Below are positions 12,356-19,748 of a stretch of DNA of 41,251 nucleotides, piece by piece. Both the position numbers and the translations under genes were made by a program. The notes beneath the pieces were generated by a model. It was not told the DNA's origin and searched no databases. It saw only the letters and a program-made list of their open reading frames with translations. The stretch comes from a virus: IMG/VR virus record IMGVR_UViG_3300046787_000114, positions 1 through 41,251 of that record. One strand, 5' to 3'. Position 1 is the stretch's first letter, and every line of letters begins with the position of its first letter.

Positions 12356-13023
12356 ATTACATTCAAGATTATAACGACATGGTTCAGACACTAGCGAGTG
12401 AGTACTATCGCAAGTACTCTATGCTAGAGCGAGATGACATTGCACAGGAATTATGGGTGTGGTTCGTTGCCCATCCTCGCAAGTATAAAGAATGGTCAGA
12501 GTTAGAGGCTAAAGATAGGGACAAGTTAATTGCTAAATCGTTACGTAACGCGGCTCTTAAATATTGTGAGAAGGAAAAAGCCCGTAAGTCTGGGTACGAT
12601 GCCAGTGACCTTTACTACTACGATGCCAGCGTTGTTGAAGCATTCTTACCATCAATCATTGCAGGCACATATGCAATCCCAGTTAGTATCCAAGACCTCA
12701 ACGCTAAGTTCGGGAGCGGTAACGTTTCAGACGGCAACAACTGGCTCGCTTTACGAAGCGATATTGCAGCAGCATTTGAGAAGTTATCAGATGCAAAGCA
12801 AAACATACTCCGCTTACGGTTTAGTATAGATTCACCTGACTGGGCGTTGCTATCTAAGGATATGGATAGCACACCAGATGGTGCGCGTATGAAAGTTCAG
12901 CGTGCAATCAATTCACTCATTAAAAACTTAGGCGGATGGAGACCATACCATGACAGTGAAGAAGATGTTCAACAAGCATTGGCAAGTGAAACCCGAGAGG
13001 GAGATGACTCCTCAACCGATTGA
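12352..13023 (+). CDS. RNA polymerase sigma-like factor
   Basis: The start is GTG 12352, overlapping the phosphoesterase stop. Residues 10-85 look like sigma region 2: LASEYYRKYSMLERDDIAQE, then LWVWFVAHP and KSLRNAALKYCEKEKAR. Residues about 140-195 resemble region 4: AFEKLSDAKQNILRLRFSID, followed by DGARMKVQRAINSLIKNLGG as the recognition helix. The C-terminus is acidic. Similar sigma-like proteins are known from actinophages. It probably directs host RNA polymerase to some phage promoters, for example those of the minus-strand late unit. Confidence 0.82.
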   Translation: MNYIQDYNDMVQTLASEYYRKYSMLERDDIAQELWVWFVAHPRKYKEWSELEAKDRDKLIAKSLRNAALKYCEKEKARKSGYDASDLYYYDASVVEAFLPSIIAGTYAIPVSIQDLNAKFGSGNVSDGNNWLALRSDIAAAFEKLSDAKQNILRLRFSIDSPDWALLSKDMDSTPDGARMKVQRAINSLIKNLGGWRPYHDSEEDVQQALASETREGDDSSTD

Positions 13024-13162
13024 TGTAGAAACAATTGCTAAGGCAATTGAGACTGATGAGTTCTGGAAGTCGCCAGAGTTAAACGAACGACAAGTACATG
13101 CAGTGCTGGCTATGCGTTTACGCATGGCTAAGTTAGTCAGGAATTATCGTGAACGACCTTAG
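12950..13162 (+). CDS. 70-residue basic helical protein
   Basis: ATG 12950 lies inside the end of the sigma-like gene (74-nt overlap). The sequence runs QPIDVETIAKAIETDEFW, then ELNERQVHAVLAMRLRMAKLVRNYRERP, two helices with a basic end. It overlaps the next gene by 14 nt. I do not recognise it. Confidence 0.7.
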   Translation: MTVKKMFNKHWQVKPEREMTPQPIDVETIAKAIETDEFWKSPELNERQVHAVLAMRLRMAKLVRNYRERP

Positions 13163-13325
13163 AGGCGAGCCTACCTTCGCATGTATATGTGGTTGTATGG
13201 TATTCAAAGTTAATGTCATGTGGGACCAAGACACCAGAGCAGTAGGTTGGTATGACCTAGCACAAGAGTGCATAGAGTGCGGAACAATTACTACCGCGCC
13301 AACAGAGATAGATGGATGTGAATAA
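13149..13325 (+). CDS. 58-residue zinc-ribbon protein
   Basis: The frame starts at GTG 13149, overlapping the previous stop. CICGC near residues 12-16 and CIECGT near 41-46 make a two-knuckle zinc ribbon with a hydrophobic strand (MVFKVNVMW) between them, a layout seen in many actinophage small proteins. The stop overlaps the next ATG (TAATG). Function unknown. Confidence 0.75.
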   Translation: MNDLRGEPTFACICGCMVFKVNVMWDQDTRAVGWYDLAQECIECGTITTAPTEIDGCE

Positions 13326-13546
13326 TGACCCACGATGAATTAGTATCTGCCATCAAGAAGGGCGTTGTTATGGTTGGGCAAAGGATGGCAACACACGAGG
13401 AGGGTGCAAACCTATATCGTAGAACTGTTCTTGCAGTAGTGGAATTGCATCAACCACCAGCAGAGTATGACGATAACTTTTGTCATACTTGCGAAGACAC
13501 TTACCCCTGCAAAACCATTCAGGCTATCGAGAAGGAGTTGAAGTGA
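13325..13546 (+). CDS. 73-residue protein with C-x2-C and YPC motif
   Basis: The ATG overlaps the preceding stop. The N-terminal half is helical (DELVSAIKKGVVMVGQRMA). The C-terminal half has FCHTCEDTYPCKTIQAIEKE, a short cysteine cluster followed by a helix that is frequent in actinophage and actinobacterial small proteins. The cluster may bind zinc. Function unknown. Confidence 0.8.
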   Translation: MTHDELVSAIKKGVVMVGQRMATHEEGANLYRRTVLAVVELHQPPAEYDDNFCHTCEDTYPCKTIQAIEKELK

Positions 13547-13722
13547 TGGCTACATATGAATACAAATGCCCACAAGATGGGCAGGTAATGACTGTGCGTA
13601 GACCAATGGCAGAAGATGCACCTGATTATTATTGTGAACTTTGCAATAGTGTAATGCAGCAGGTATATTATCCTAACCATGTTAAGTTTAATGCTCCAGG
13701 ATTCTACTCAACAGGTGGCTAA
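13546..13722 (+). CDS. FmdB-like zinc ribbon protein
   Basis: The 58-residue protein begins MATYEYKCPQDGQVMTVRRP and contains YYCELCNSVMQQVYYP, the spacing of FmdB-type regulatory zinc ribbons (Y-E-Y-x-C, then C-x2-C). The frame is open from 13480, but ATG 13546 is the family start and overlaps the preceding stop. Such proteins are thought to bind zinc and act in regulation or as partners; no activity is established. The stop overlaps the next ATG. Confidence 0.82.
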   Translation: MATYEYKCPQDGQVMTVRRPMAEDAPDYYCELCNSVMQQVYYPNHVKFNAPGFYSTGG

Positions 13723-13814
13723 TGAGTGGAAAAGAAGAAGACCTACAAGAACGTAATGATATTGACTATTGGATTGATTACTGGAATGATTGGGCAGACA
13801 ACTTCATTGGATAG
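13722..13814 (+). CDS. 30-residue acidic Trp-rich peptide
   Basis: The ATG overlaps the FmdB-like stop (TAATG). The peptide contains DYWIDYWNDWADNF, four aromatic-acidic repeats in a row. It ends six bases before the whiB start, and its end holds the GATAGGA that precedes that gene. Coupling on the left and the odd composition support it as expressed. Function unknown. Confidence 0.55.
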   Translation: MSGKEEDLQERNDIDYWIDYWNDWADNFIG

Positions 13815-13820
13815 GAAATC

Positions 13821-14093
13821 ATGGAAGAACTAAAGTGGATGGACAAGGCGGGTTGTATCGGTCTAGATACCGAGCACTTCTTTGCAGGAGATGAAACAAA
13901 AGTATATGACAATAAGCCTTTGCTCCAGAGAATCTGTACTAACTGTGATGTACTAAAAGAATGCCAAGAGTATTCCTTGCGCTATGCAGTGCTAGGATGG
14001 TGGGGTAATACCTCAGAAAAACAACGTCGCGAGAAGCGACAACAACTTAATATCACACCGATTGCAATCGTATCAGAAAGAGTGTATGAATAA
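13821..14093 (+). CDS. whiB: WhiB-family iron-sulfur transcription regulator
   Basis: The 90-residue protein has the four cluster-binding cysteines at residues 12, 39, 42 and 48 (C-x26-C-x2-C-x5-C). The turn GWWGNTSEKQRRE follows at about 59-71, and then a basic segment. This is the complete WhiB signature. WhiB proteins are restricted to actinobacteria and their phages and act by binding the host primary sigma factor. It probably redirects host transcription, perhaps with the phage sigma-like factor. The stop overlaps the next ATG. Confidence 0.95.
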   Translation: MEELKWMDKAGCIGLDTEHFFAGDETKVYDNKPLLQRICTNCDVLKECQEYSLRYAVLGWWGNTSEKQRREKRQQLNITPIAIVSERVYE

Positions 14094-14440
14094 TGAGTTA
14101 TGAAATTGTATCAAGCGTAGTATTCGCTCTTATCCTTTTCCGTCTTATTGAAGATGGAGTTGAATATGTAGCAGAAAAACTCCTCCAGCGTAAGCGCGAC
14201 AAAGAGTTCAAGGATTTGATGGCTAAACTAGAGGCAAACTTTTCTTCTGGTCGGTTAACAAACTATGACGACAAGACCTGTGGCGATGAGTACTGTGACA
14301 TCTGTAATGATGACGAAGGCACTATTTCAATCCCAGTAGTCAAGCGTAAGCCAGCCAAGGCACAGCCAGTACGACGACCAGTCAAGAAAGCAGTAGCCAA
14401 GAAGAAGACGGTTAAGAAGGCTGCACCTAAGCGCAAGTAA
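14093..14440 (+). CDS. membrane-anchored protein with lysine-rich tail
   Basis: ATG 14093 overlaps the whiB stop. Residues 5-20 are hydrophobic (IVSSVVFALILFRLIED), a single membrane anchor. A charged helix follows, then CGDEYCDICND, a possible zinc site, and a tail of repeated KKAVAKKKTVKKAAPKRK. The lysine/alanine/proline tail is histone-H1-like and could bind DNA or an acidic surface. It is the last plus-strand gene before the convergent terminator. A membrane anchor with a DNA-binding tail might tether replication, but that is inference. Confidence 0.8.
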   Translation: MSYEIVSSVVFALILFRLIEDGVEYVAEKLLQRKRDKEFKDLMAKLEANFSSGRLTNYDDKTCGDEYCDICNDDEGTISIPVVKRKPAKAQPVRRPVKKAVAKKKTVKKAAPKRK

Positions 14441-14505
14441 TTGGTGGTGCTGGGCTTAACTGGGCTCACGCGTGGCTGGCAGAAGACAGCACCTTCCTTA
14501 TTAAA

Positions 14506-14556
14506 CAACAAAAAGACCCCCGCCTGGTAGGTTAAAGTACCAGAGCGGGGGCTTTC
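14506..14556. terminator. bidirectional terminator between convergent early and late units
   Basis: CCCCCGC (14517-14523) and CTGGTA (14524-14529) pair with TACCAG (14538-14543) and GCGGGGG (14545-14551) around an 8-nt loop, with one bulged A. On the minus strand the stem is followed by TCTTTTTGTTG, a good T-run, so it ends the late unit. On the plus strand only CTTTCG follows, which gives weaker termination of the early unit. Confidence 0.88.
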
Positions 14557-14593
14557 GTGTCTCTACGGGGCTGCTAGGCCCCTTAAATGGGTA

Positions 14594-14782
14594 TTACTTA
14601 CGTCCGAATTCAGGCGCTGACTTGTCAAGTGCCTTCATAATTGGACCTACTAGACCAGCAAGGAATGCTGTAGCCAATACTTTAGGGTCATGCTGACCTG
14701 CTGTGTATAGGGCAACTACTGATGCTGCTGCAGCACGGGCATATGATAGACCGATTTGCTTTGCCTTATTCTTATCAAACAT
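14594..14782 (-). CDS. small membrane protein, holin-like
   Basis: The 62-residue protein starts at ATG 14782 with a strong AAGGAGG site; the open frame from 14818 is rejected. The sequence contains SYARAAAASVVALYTAG and LATAFLAGLVGPIMKAL, two short hydrophobic segments separated by a polar turn. Similar short proteins with this YARAA...ALYxAG pattern occur in aquatic phages. It sits beside the endolysin, so it may be a holin or holin partner. It is the last gene of the minus-strand unit. Confidence 0.8.
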   Translation of the reverse strand: MFDKNKAKQIGLSYARAAAASVVALYTAGQHDPKVLATAFLAGLVGPIMKALDKSAPEFGRK

Positions 14783-14792
14783 AGTGTCCTCC

Positions 14793-15302
14793 TTAGGACT
14801 TGAATACTGGCTTGCCAAAGCCTACGATATAAACTGGCAGGGACTTTTTAATCTTTGAACCATTCTTAGGCTTGTATGCACGTATCTTCTGGCATACCTG
14901 ACCACCATTGCGCTGGTCGCCCTTCTTATCAGGGCTAGTGTTGCCCTCAATGCAGGTTACAGTTCCGTCTCCGTTGTCTTTAACCACGATTCCAACGTGA
15001 CTAATACGGTCAACGCCATCATTGGGAAAATCAAAGAACACAATATCCCCAGGAAGTGGAGTCGCTTCATCTACTTTCTCCCACTGCCCCTTCTTGATGA
15101 ATGCCGTGGCTCCAACAACTGTGCTAACGCAGTTAGGAATCTTAAGCCCAACTTCGTTCGCACACCAGTTAACAAACGAACCACACCACGGTAGGAAGTT
15201 TGCCTTAGTGAATGCACCATACTTAGTTTCATTGTCCTTCGGCCCCTCTACTACGCCGAGTTCTCCTCGGGCTGTCATTATAAATTGATTACGCTGTCCC
15301 AT
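14793..15302 (-). CDS. CHAP-domain endolysin
   Basis: The 169-residue protein is a one-domain cysteine amidase/peptidase. The catalytic Cys is residue 40 in PWCGSFVNW and the His is residue 102 in RISHVGIV. The third residue is near CIEGNTS at about 117-123. LPGDIVFFDF precedes the His, as is usual in CHAP domains. There is no signal peptide, so it needs a holin for release. No separate wall-binding domain is present; the C-terminal 40 residues are basic (KNGSKIKKS) and may bind the wall. Neighbours on both sides encode small membrane or basic proteins. Confidence 0.93.
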   Translation of the reverse strand: MGQRNQFIMTARGELGVVEGPKDNETKYGAFTKANFLPWCGSFVNWCANEVGLKIPNCVSTVVGATAFIKKGQWEKVDEATPLPGDIVFFDFPNDGVDRISHVGIVVKDNGDGTVTCIEGNTSPDKKGDQRNGGQVCQKIRAYKPKNGSKIKKSLPVYIVGFGKPVFKS

Positions 15303-15608
15303 TTACATACTCTTTCGCTTAGATGCTGCAGCCTTTTTAACAGCGCGAGCACGTGACTCAATAAGTTGTGCACGTCCAGCAGTTTTAGATAAATCATTCT
15401 TACGATTTACTTGGATTGCCTTAACCATCTTTGCTTCCTTAGGAGAGCGAGTTGCTACAAGTTGCGTCTTGTCTTTAATTACACCTTGCTTTTTTGCAAT
15501 TGAGAATGTCTTATCGCTATACTGACCACGCTTATAGTTCTCTTTTGGATAGGCATCTTTAGCCTTTTGAATCTTACCTGCTTCTTTGCTGCTGATTTTA
15601 CGTGCCAT
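15303..15608 (-). CDS. basic lysine-rich protein
   Basis: The 101-residue protein is rich in lysine and arginine throughout (ARKISSKEAGKIQKAKDAYP at the start, VKKAAASKRKSM at the end) and has no hydrophobic segment. It sits between the endolysin and a holin candidate, with start and stop abutting its neighbours. It resembles the other lysine-rich proteins of the late unit at 26283-27663 and may be a virion DNA-binding protein. Function unproven. Confidence 0.8.
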   Translation of the reverse strand: MARKISSKEAGKIQKAKDAYPKENYKRGQYSDKTFSIAKKQGVIKDKTQLVATRSPKEAKMVKAIQVNRKNDLSKTAGRAQLIESRARAVKKAAASKRKSM

Positions 15609-15850
15609 TATTCACTCGCTTTCTTGTCTACTTTTGCAAATGCTGCATTGATTTCTTCTGCAGATAGATTACCATCTGCAAGGAAGAACCGAGCCAGTGC
15701 TTCCAACACGCGTGCTGCGCCTAGCGCACCCGCTAGTACTGCTGCCTGCCATACTTCAATACCGACAAGTGAGCCAGCACCAATTACACCAAGCGCTTCT
15801 GCTGCAATGACGGCAAGGATGCGCATCATTACATTCTTAAATGTATCCAT
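15608..15850 (-). CDS. holin candidate, two hydrophobic segments
   Basis: The 80-residue protein has hydrophobic segments at about residues 9-30 (MRILAVIAAEALGVIGAGSL) and 34-57 (WQAAVLAGALGAARVLEALA), then a charged tail (EEINAAFAKVDKK). This is a common actinophage holin-like layout. It lies close to the CHAP gene, which supports a lysis role. The related candidates at 15853 and 17233 could instead be the holin, or act with it. Confidence 0.85.
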   Translation of the reverse strand: MDTFKNVMMRILAVIAAEALGVIGAGSLVGIEVWQAAVLAGALGAARVLEALARFFLADGNLSAEEINAAFAKVDKKASE

Positions 15851-15852
15851 AG

Positions 15853-16020
15853 TTATTCCTTTGGGTTACGTAGTCTGAATGTCACAACGTGTGCGATAAA
15901 GGTAATCACAATGAAGTAACCAACAACTGCTTTGGCTGACCCCTCAAGTACTACCCATGCAATGAACATTCCGAGGAATGTCCACAACTGATTGGCTAAA
16001 TCTGATAAGAAGTTCTTCAT
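15853..16020 (-). CDS. 55-residue two-helix membrane protein (second holin candidate)
   Basis: The frame starts at ATG 16020, overlapping the stop of the Pro-rich protein (ATGA), with AGGAGAAA upstream. Residues 11-28 (QLWTFLGMFIAWVVLE) and 31-48 (VVGYFIVITFIAHVVTF) are hydrophobic helices separated by a short polar turn. The C-terminus is charged (RLRNPKE). The size and topology fit a class II holin or antiholin paired with the gene next to it. Confidence 0.75.
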   Translation of the reverse strand: MKNFLSDLANQLWTFLGMFIAWVVLEGSAKAVVGYFIVITFIAHVVTFRLRNPKE

Positions 16021-17285
16021 GGTTTTCTCCTATAGGCGGCTGCTCCAGCGGCTGATGCCGCTGCTTGTGTTGCTATGCCCCCTGCGATAATGGCTGAGAC
16101 CACTACCTTTTCAGATTGTTCTCTTACTTCTGGTGACATGTCTGCACCAACTGAACCTAGCGCAGTTAAAACTGCGCCTGGGTCTGTAAATAGTTCTGAT
16201 AATAATTCTGTTGGACTCGACAGTAATGCTACTGCTGCCGCAACTTCTTGTGTTAAGATAACTCCATTGTCTAAAGTGACTGTTGGAGGTTGGTATGCAA
16301 TTTCAGGCTGAGATGTTGGTGCAGGTTCTACAATTGGCTGAGGCAAAGGCAGTGGAGTTGGTGCGGGCTGTTCCTCAGGAGCAGGGTCAGATGGAGTCTC
16401 ACTCGTATCTTCTACTACTGGAGGTTCAGAAGGTGCGTCGGCAGGCGGTTGCTCTGCAGGCGCTGGCGGAGCAGGCTCTGGTGCAACCTCCTCTAATGGA
16501 GACTCCTCTGGTATCGGCTCAGGCAAAGGCTCAGGCACTATCTCAGGCTGAGGCTCAGGTTGAGGTACTACCACCACAGGAACTGGTTGAGGTTCCACTA
16601 CAGGGACTGGAATAGGCAATGGAGTTTCTGTTGGGACTGTTGGCGTTTCTACTGGGATGGTTTGTGTGCTGGATTCAGATGTCTGCGTATCAACGACAGT
16701 TGCAGTCTCGAGAACCAAATCCTGAGGTGGTAAGACTACAGAACTTGTATCTTGAATTGAAGGAGATAAAGGAGTTTCTGCAGTCTGAGAATCAGAAGTT
16801 GTACTTTCGGAATCAAGAACTGGCAGAACAGTACCAGTCTCGGGAACACTTAATTGAGTCTCTGTTTCTTGAGGTGAAGAAGGGACAGTTGACGTTTCCT
16901 CAGAAGGAAGAACTTGTGCAGTATGAGTCTCAGTCGTGGCAGTCGGGCTATCCACAATCGGCAGCACACCCTGATAGTACCGAAGAGATAAGTCGCTAAC
17001 GCTAGTAGTAATAAAAGTTCTATACTCTCCAGCATATCCACCTTCGCAGTACAGACGGGCGATATCTCCCTTACCATTAAAGAAGATGTTACTGTTATCC
17101 CATCCGACTGTATTAGTACGCTGAGTTCCGTCGGACTTCGCACAGGTAATTGTCACTTGTCCAGTCTGCACAGCATTTGCTGTGCCTATGAATCCAAAGC
17201 CAACAAACAATCCTAAGACTATTGCTGCGTACTTACTTGCCTTTCTCCGATAGGAGAAGATAAATTTGGTCAACGCGTTGTTCAA
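16017..17285 (-). CDS. secreted Pro/Glu/Thr-rich envelope protein
   Basis: The 422-residue protein starts with a signal peptide: basic YRRKASKY, then AAIVLGLFVGFGFIG and the cleavage-like TANA at about residue 38. A small domain with two cysteines follows (TCAKSDG and LYCEGGY). Next come about 190 residues rich in Pro, Glu, Thr and Val (PVPVVEPQPVPVVVVPQPEP is typical). The end is a hydrophobic helix and short basic tail (SAAGAAAYRRKP). The Pro-rich arm is long enough to cross a cell wall. The start is uncertain, because only TTG 17285 is in frame. A role in lysis, wall spanning or superinfection exclusion is possible. Confidence 0.75.
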   Translation of the reverse strand: MNNALTKFIFSYRRKASKYAAIVLGLFVGFGFIGTANAVQTGQVTITCAKSDGTQRTNTVGWDNSNIFFNGKGDIARLYCEGGYAGEYRTFITTSVSDLSLRYYQGVLPIVDSPTATTETHTAQVLPSEETSTVPSSPQETETQLSVPETGTVLPVLDSESTTSDSQTAETPLSPSIQDTSSVVLPPQDLVLETATVVDTQTSESSTQTIPVETPTVPTETPLPIPVPVVEPQPVPVVVVPQPEPQPEIVPEPLPEPIPEESPLEEVAPEPAPPAPAEQPPADAPSEPPVVEDTSETPSDPAPEEQPAPTPLPLPQPIVEPAPTSQPEIAYQPPTVTLDNGVILTQEVAAAVALLSSPTELLSELFTDPGAVLTALGSVGADMSPEVREQSEKVVVSAIIAGGIATQAAASAAGAAAYRRKP

Positions 17286-17454
17286 CTCGGTCCAATCGTT
17301 CGGTGTTGATATTAACTGCGTCCCTCATGCTGCTACCTGAATTGGGTTTCAGTTCGCTTAAGTAATGTTGTACTAGCCAACGAATTGCTGCTGTAAATCC
17401 AACAATCAAAGTCATTACGGCTACGGCAAAGCCAGCCCATTCTGCTGCTGTCAT
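17233..17454 (-). CDS. one-helix membrane protein with coiled-coil tail
   Basis: The 73-residue protein has a hydrophobic helix at about residues 5-28 (WAGFAVAVMTLIVGFTAAIR). A polar linker and a coiled-coil tail follow (NTERLDRVEQRVDQIYLLLS). This layout is frequent in the lysis cassettes of actinophages. It starts one base from the stop of the tail protein and overlaps the Pro-rich gene by 53 nt. It may be a holin accessory or spanin-like partner. Confidence 0.85.
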   Translation of the reverse strand: MTAAEWAGFAVAVMTLIVGFTAAIRWLVQHYLSELKPNSGSSMRDAVNINTERLDRVEQRVDQIYLLLSEKGK

Positions 17455-19478
17455 TATACTGTCCTCACCACAATCTCAATGATGCCACCGTTACCAGTAA
17501 ACTTACCTGATGGCGGTGTCGCTCTTGTAAATCTAACTCGTTCAATCTGCACTTGACGTAACTCTTTTGTATTTAAGTCTTGCCATAGGATAATATCTCC
17601 TGGCTCTTCAAGTGCTTCTAACTGTAAGATTCTATCTTGTGCTCTATCTTCGTAACCAACTTGTACTCCGTTACGGTCTGTCTCTACGTCATAGCAGTAG
17701 ACAGGGAACTGAATAAGCCTCTGTCGAGGCGTAGCAATAGTAGCCTTAGCCTGATAGCCCTTAAATATTGGACCAGCAGATGTAGTTGTAGCATCACGAT
17801 TGAATAAAAACTTATAGGCTACATACTCGGCAGCCGTAGTCGGCTGGCTGGTTGCAACTTCAACTGAATCTACAACTGAGTCATACGTAATGTGGTCATA
17901 GACTGTGCCATTCTTATCGACAGTTGCAAGTGTAAGCATACCCTTGCTAAAGTCACCGCGTCCAACAAGACGTTTAAAGTTCTTAGGCTCAAGTGTTCCA
18001 AAGCGAATATTGCCTGTAGTTAAATAACCAGATTCACGTAGAGTAGATTCTGATTCAGTATAGATAGCACCATTAGTGATGTCATAGGCTGTGCAGAATG
18101 CAAGGCGATTAGTTGTACCAATAAATGCGACACCAGTTGTATAGTGTTCAGTAGTCTGAGTTACCTGCAAGTCATTGGCATATGCCATGCGTAGTGTGCT
18201 AATTTCGTTTTCTAAGTCAAGACGAATAAGGCCAGCATCAAGTGAGCCGATGCCAGATGCAACCCAGACAAATCGGTCACGACCAGCAAAGTCGTAGACT
18301 GGCTGGCTTGTCTCTACAATAAGTGGACCATAATCTAGTGAACCATCTTGGTCATTGACTAGCGCTACACGGATACCCTTGTTTGTACCAATGCACATGT
18401 ATCCAAGGTAATAGTAAATCTTTTCTACAATCTCACCTGCAGGTAATTCAGCAGCAACTACTGCTGCTGTAAGCGTAGGCATAGCACCTGCAGTAGTAAG
18501 GGTGTACTTCTGAATAGTTGAGTAGATACCTGAGTGACCTGCTGTATAAATAGCAGGACCTGATGCCGCCACAGATGTGTAGTGGTAGTTAGTATTAGGA
18601 TTTGTGTATACAGGTGAAGGCAAAGAACCTGTAGCGTTAGTTGGTATTTCATATACTGCGTTATTGACGCATAGAATAATGCGGTCTTTAATAAACTCCA
18701 TAGCAGCATATGTAATTGTAATGCTATTTGCAGTAAGCATAGGTGACGGAATAGTTGTAGTATTATCTGTAAGCAACTTCTTGTACATATGCAGGCGTGG
18801 AGTACCACTAATAGAAGCGTTAGTTACCCAGTATGCATATACACCATCATCACAGATAGCATAAACTGGCTCTGCTGAGCCAGCATTATAGTCAATAAAG
18901 TGAACAGGACTTGCGCCTGGAACAATCTTATCTACATCATAACCATCGTGCAATAGCACGGCATTAGTACCATTGTATTGAATAGAACGCACGTGCTGGT
19001 TAGCATGCTGATGGTCTGAGCCAGTTACAGCAGCAGTAGTAATATGGTTTTCAGTTACTTCTTTAAGTAACCTAACTTCACCCTTGGTCCAGACATCTAC
19101 GCCTTGGCTATCGTTAAAACGATAGTGGCCTGACTCATCATTAGTTAGTGGGTCATAGAAGTTAATACCTGAGCCACCATGAAATGACATCTGACTACGC
19201 AGCCACCAACCAGTGAGCGATTGCTCACCAGGCTCTTGACCGTTATCAAACTGGTCTTTCTTAAATGGTGCAGTCTCACGAACGTATTCGTTCTTGTCAG
19301 TAACTGCTGATATAAATGGCATGCCACCGATTGCAAAATCGTATGAGATATTAGTGTTCTGCCAGATAGCATCCGTAGATACAATACCAACATCTGCAAT
19401 ACCACGTGCAATAGGGAGACTATCGGGGGCTAATGCCCACTCATTGCCATCACCTTCGGTTATGTCGCGACCAGCCAC
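17454..19478 (-). CDS. large tail protein with beta-propeller-like repeats
   Basis: The 674-residue protein starts at GTG 19478 after AAGGAG. It consists mainly of beta strands: an N-terminal tail-like domain up to about residue 140, then repeated blocks such as VYAICDDGVYAYWV, IILCVNNAVYEIP, AIYTAGHSGIYSTI and YMCIGTNKGIRVALV. These recur about every 45-60 residues, which suggests a propeller. The C-terminus (about 560-674) is another beta domain (PVYCYDVETDRNG). It is probably the tail nozzle or tip protein, or the receptor-binding base. No family is certain. Confidence 0.82.
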   Translation of the reverse strand: MAGRDITEGDGNEWALAPDSLPIARGIADVGIVSTDAIWQNTNISYDFAIGGMPFISAVTDKNEYVRETAPFKKDQFDNGQEPGEQSLTGWWLRSQMSFHGGSGINFYDPLTNDESGHYRFNDSQGVDVWTKGEVRLLKEVTENHITTAAVTGSDHQHANQHVRSIQYNGTNAVLLHDGYDVDKIVPGASPVHFIDYNAGSAEPVYAICDDGVYAYWVTNASISGTPRLHMYKKLLTDNTTTIPSPMLTANSITITYAAMEFIKDRIILCVNNAVYEIPTNATGSLPSPVYTNPNTNYHYTSVAASGPAIYTAGHSGIYSTIQKYTLTTAGAMPTLTAAVVAAELPAGEIVEKIYYYLGYMCIGTNKGIRVALVNDQDGSLDYGPLIVETSQPVYDFAGRDRFVWVASGIGSLDAGLIRLDLENEISTLRMAYANDLQVTQTTEHYTTGVAFIGTTNRLAFCTAYDITNGAIYTESESTLRESGYLTTGNIRFGTLEPKNFKRLVGRGDFSKGMLTLATVDKNGTVYDHITYDSVVDSVEVATSQPTTAAEYVAYKFLFNRDATTTSAGPIFKGYQAKATIATPRQRLIQFPVYCYDVETDRNGVQVGYEDRAQDRILQLEALEEPGDIILWQDLNTKELRQVQIERVRFTRATPPSGKFTGNGGIIEIVVRTV

Positions 19479-19543
19479 GTTACTCCTTAGATAGAAAAAT
19501 TAGTTGAGCAGTTTAGACCCATGCTCAGGGGTATAACTATTTA

Positions 19544-19726
19544 TTATTCTGCTGCTGTAATAACTGGCTGTTCAAATGTTTCCCCATCATATTTAAAACC
19601 GATATGAGCAGGATTGGCATCAGTATATTCAACACAAGTAAGGCAAGTTGCTTCTTCTGCAACTGCTTTGCTATCTGCTGAAATTACATTAACAACAATT
19701 TCATTTTCAATAACTGCAAAGTTCAT
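19544..19726 (-). CDS. 60-residue tail-associated protein
   Basis: The sequence starts MNFAVIENEIVVNVISADSK and ends HIGFKYDGETFEQP. Short proteins of the form M-N-[FY]-A-V-I-x-N-x-I-V-V-N-V-I recur in the tail-fibre regions of cyanophages and other aquatic phages. The same N-terminal strand occurs in the protein at 21480-21875 (ALLDENNVVTNVI). It may be a fibre-end or adaptor domain. Confidence 0.75.
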   Translation of the reverse strand: MNFAVIENEIVVNVISADSKAVAEEATCLTCVEYTDANPAHIGFKYDGETFEQPVITAAE

Positions 19727-19748
19727 TTTTATCCTTTACTAATTTGTT

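Noticed and set aside
16283-16615. Plus-strand frame of 110 residues opposite the Pro-rich gene
   Set aside because: Low-complexity sequence of the opposite strand keeps frames open. It has no ribosome site and lies in an otherwise minus-strand region.
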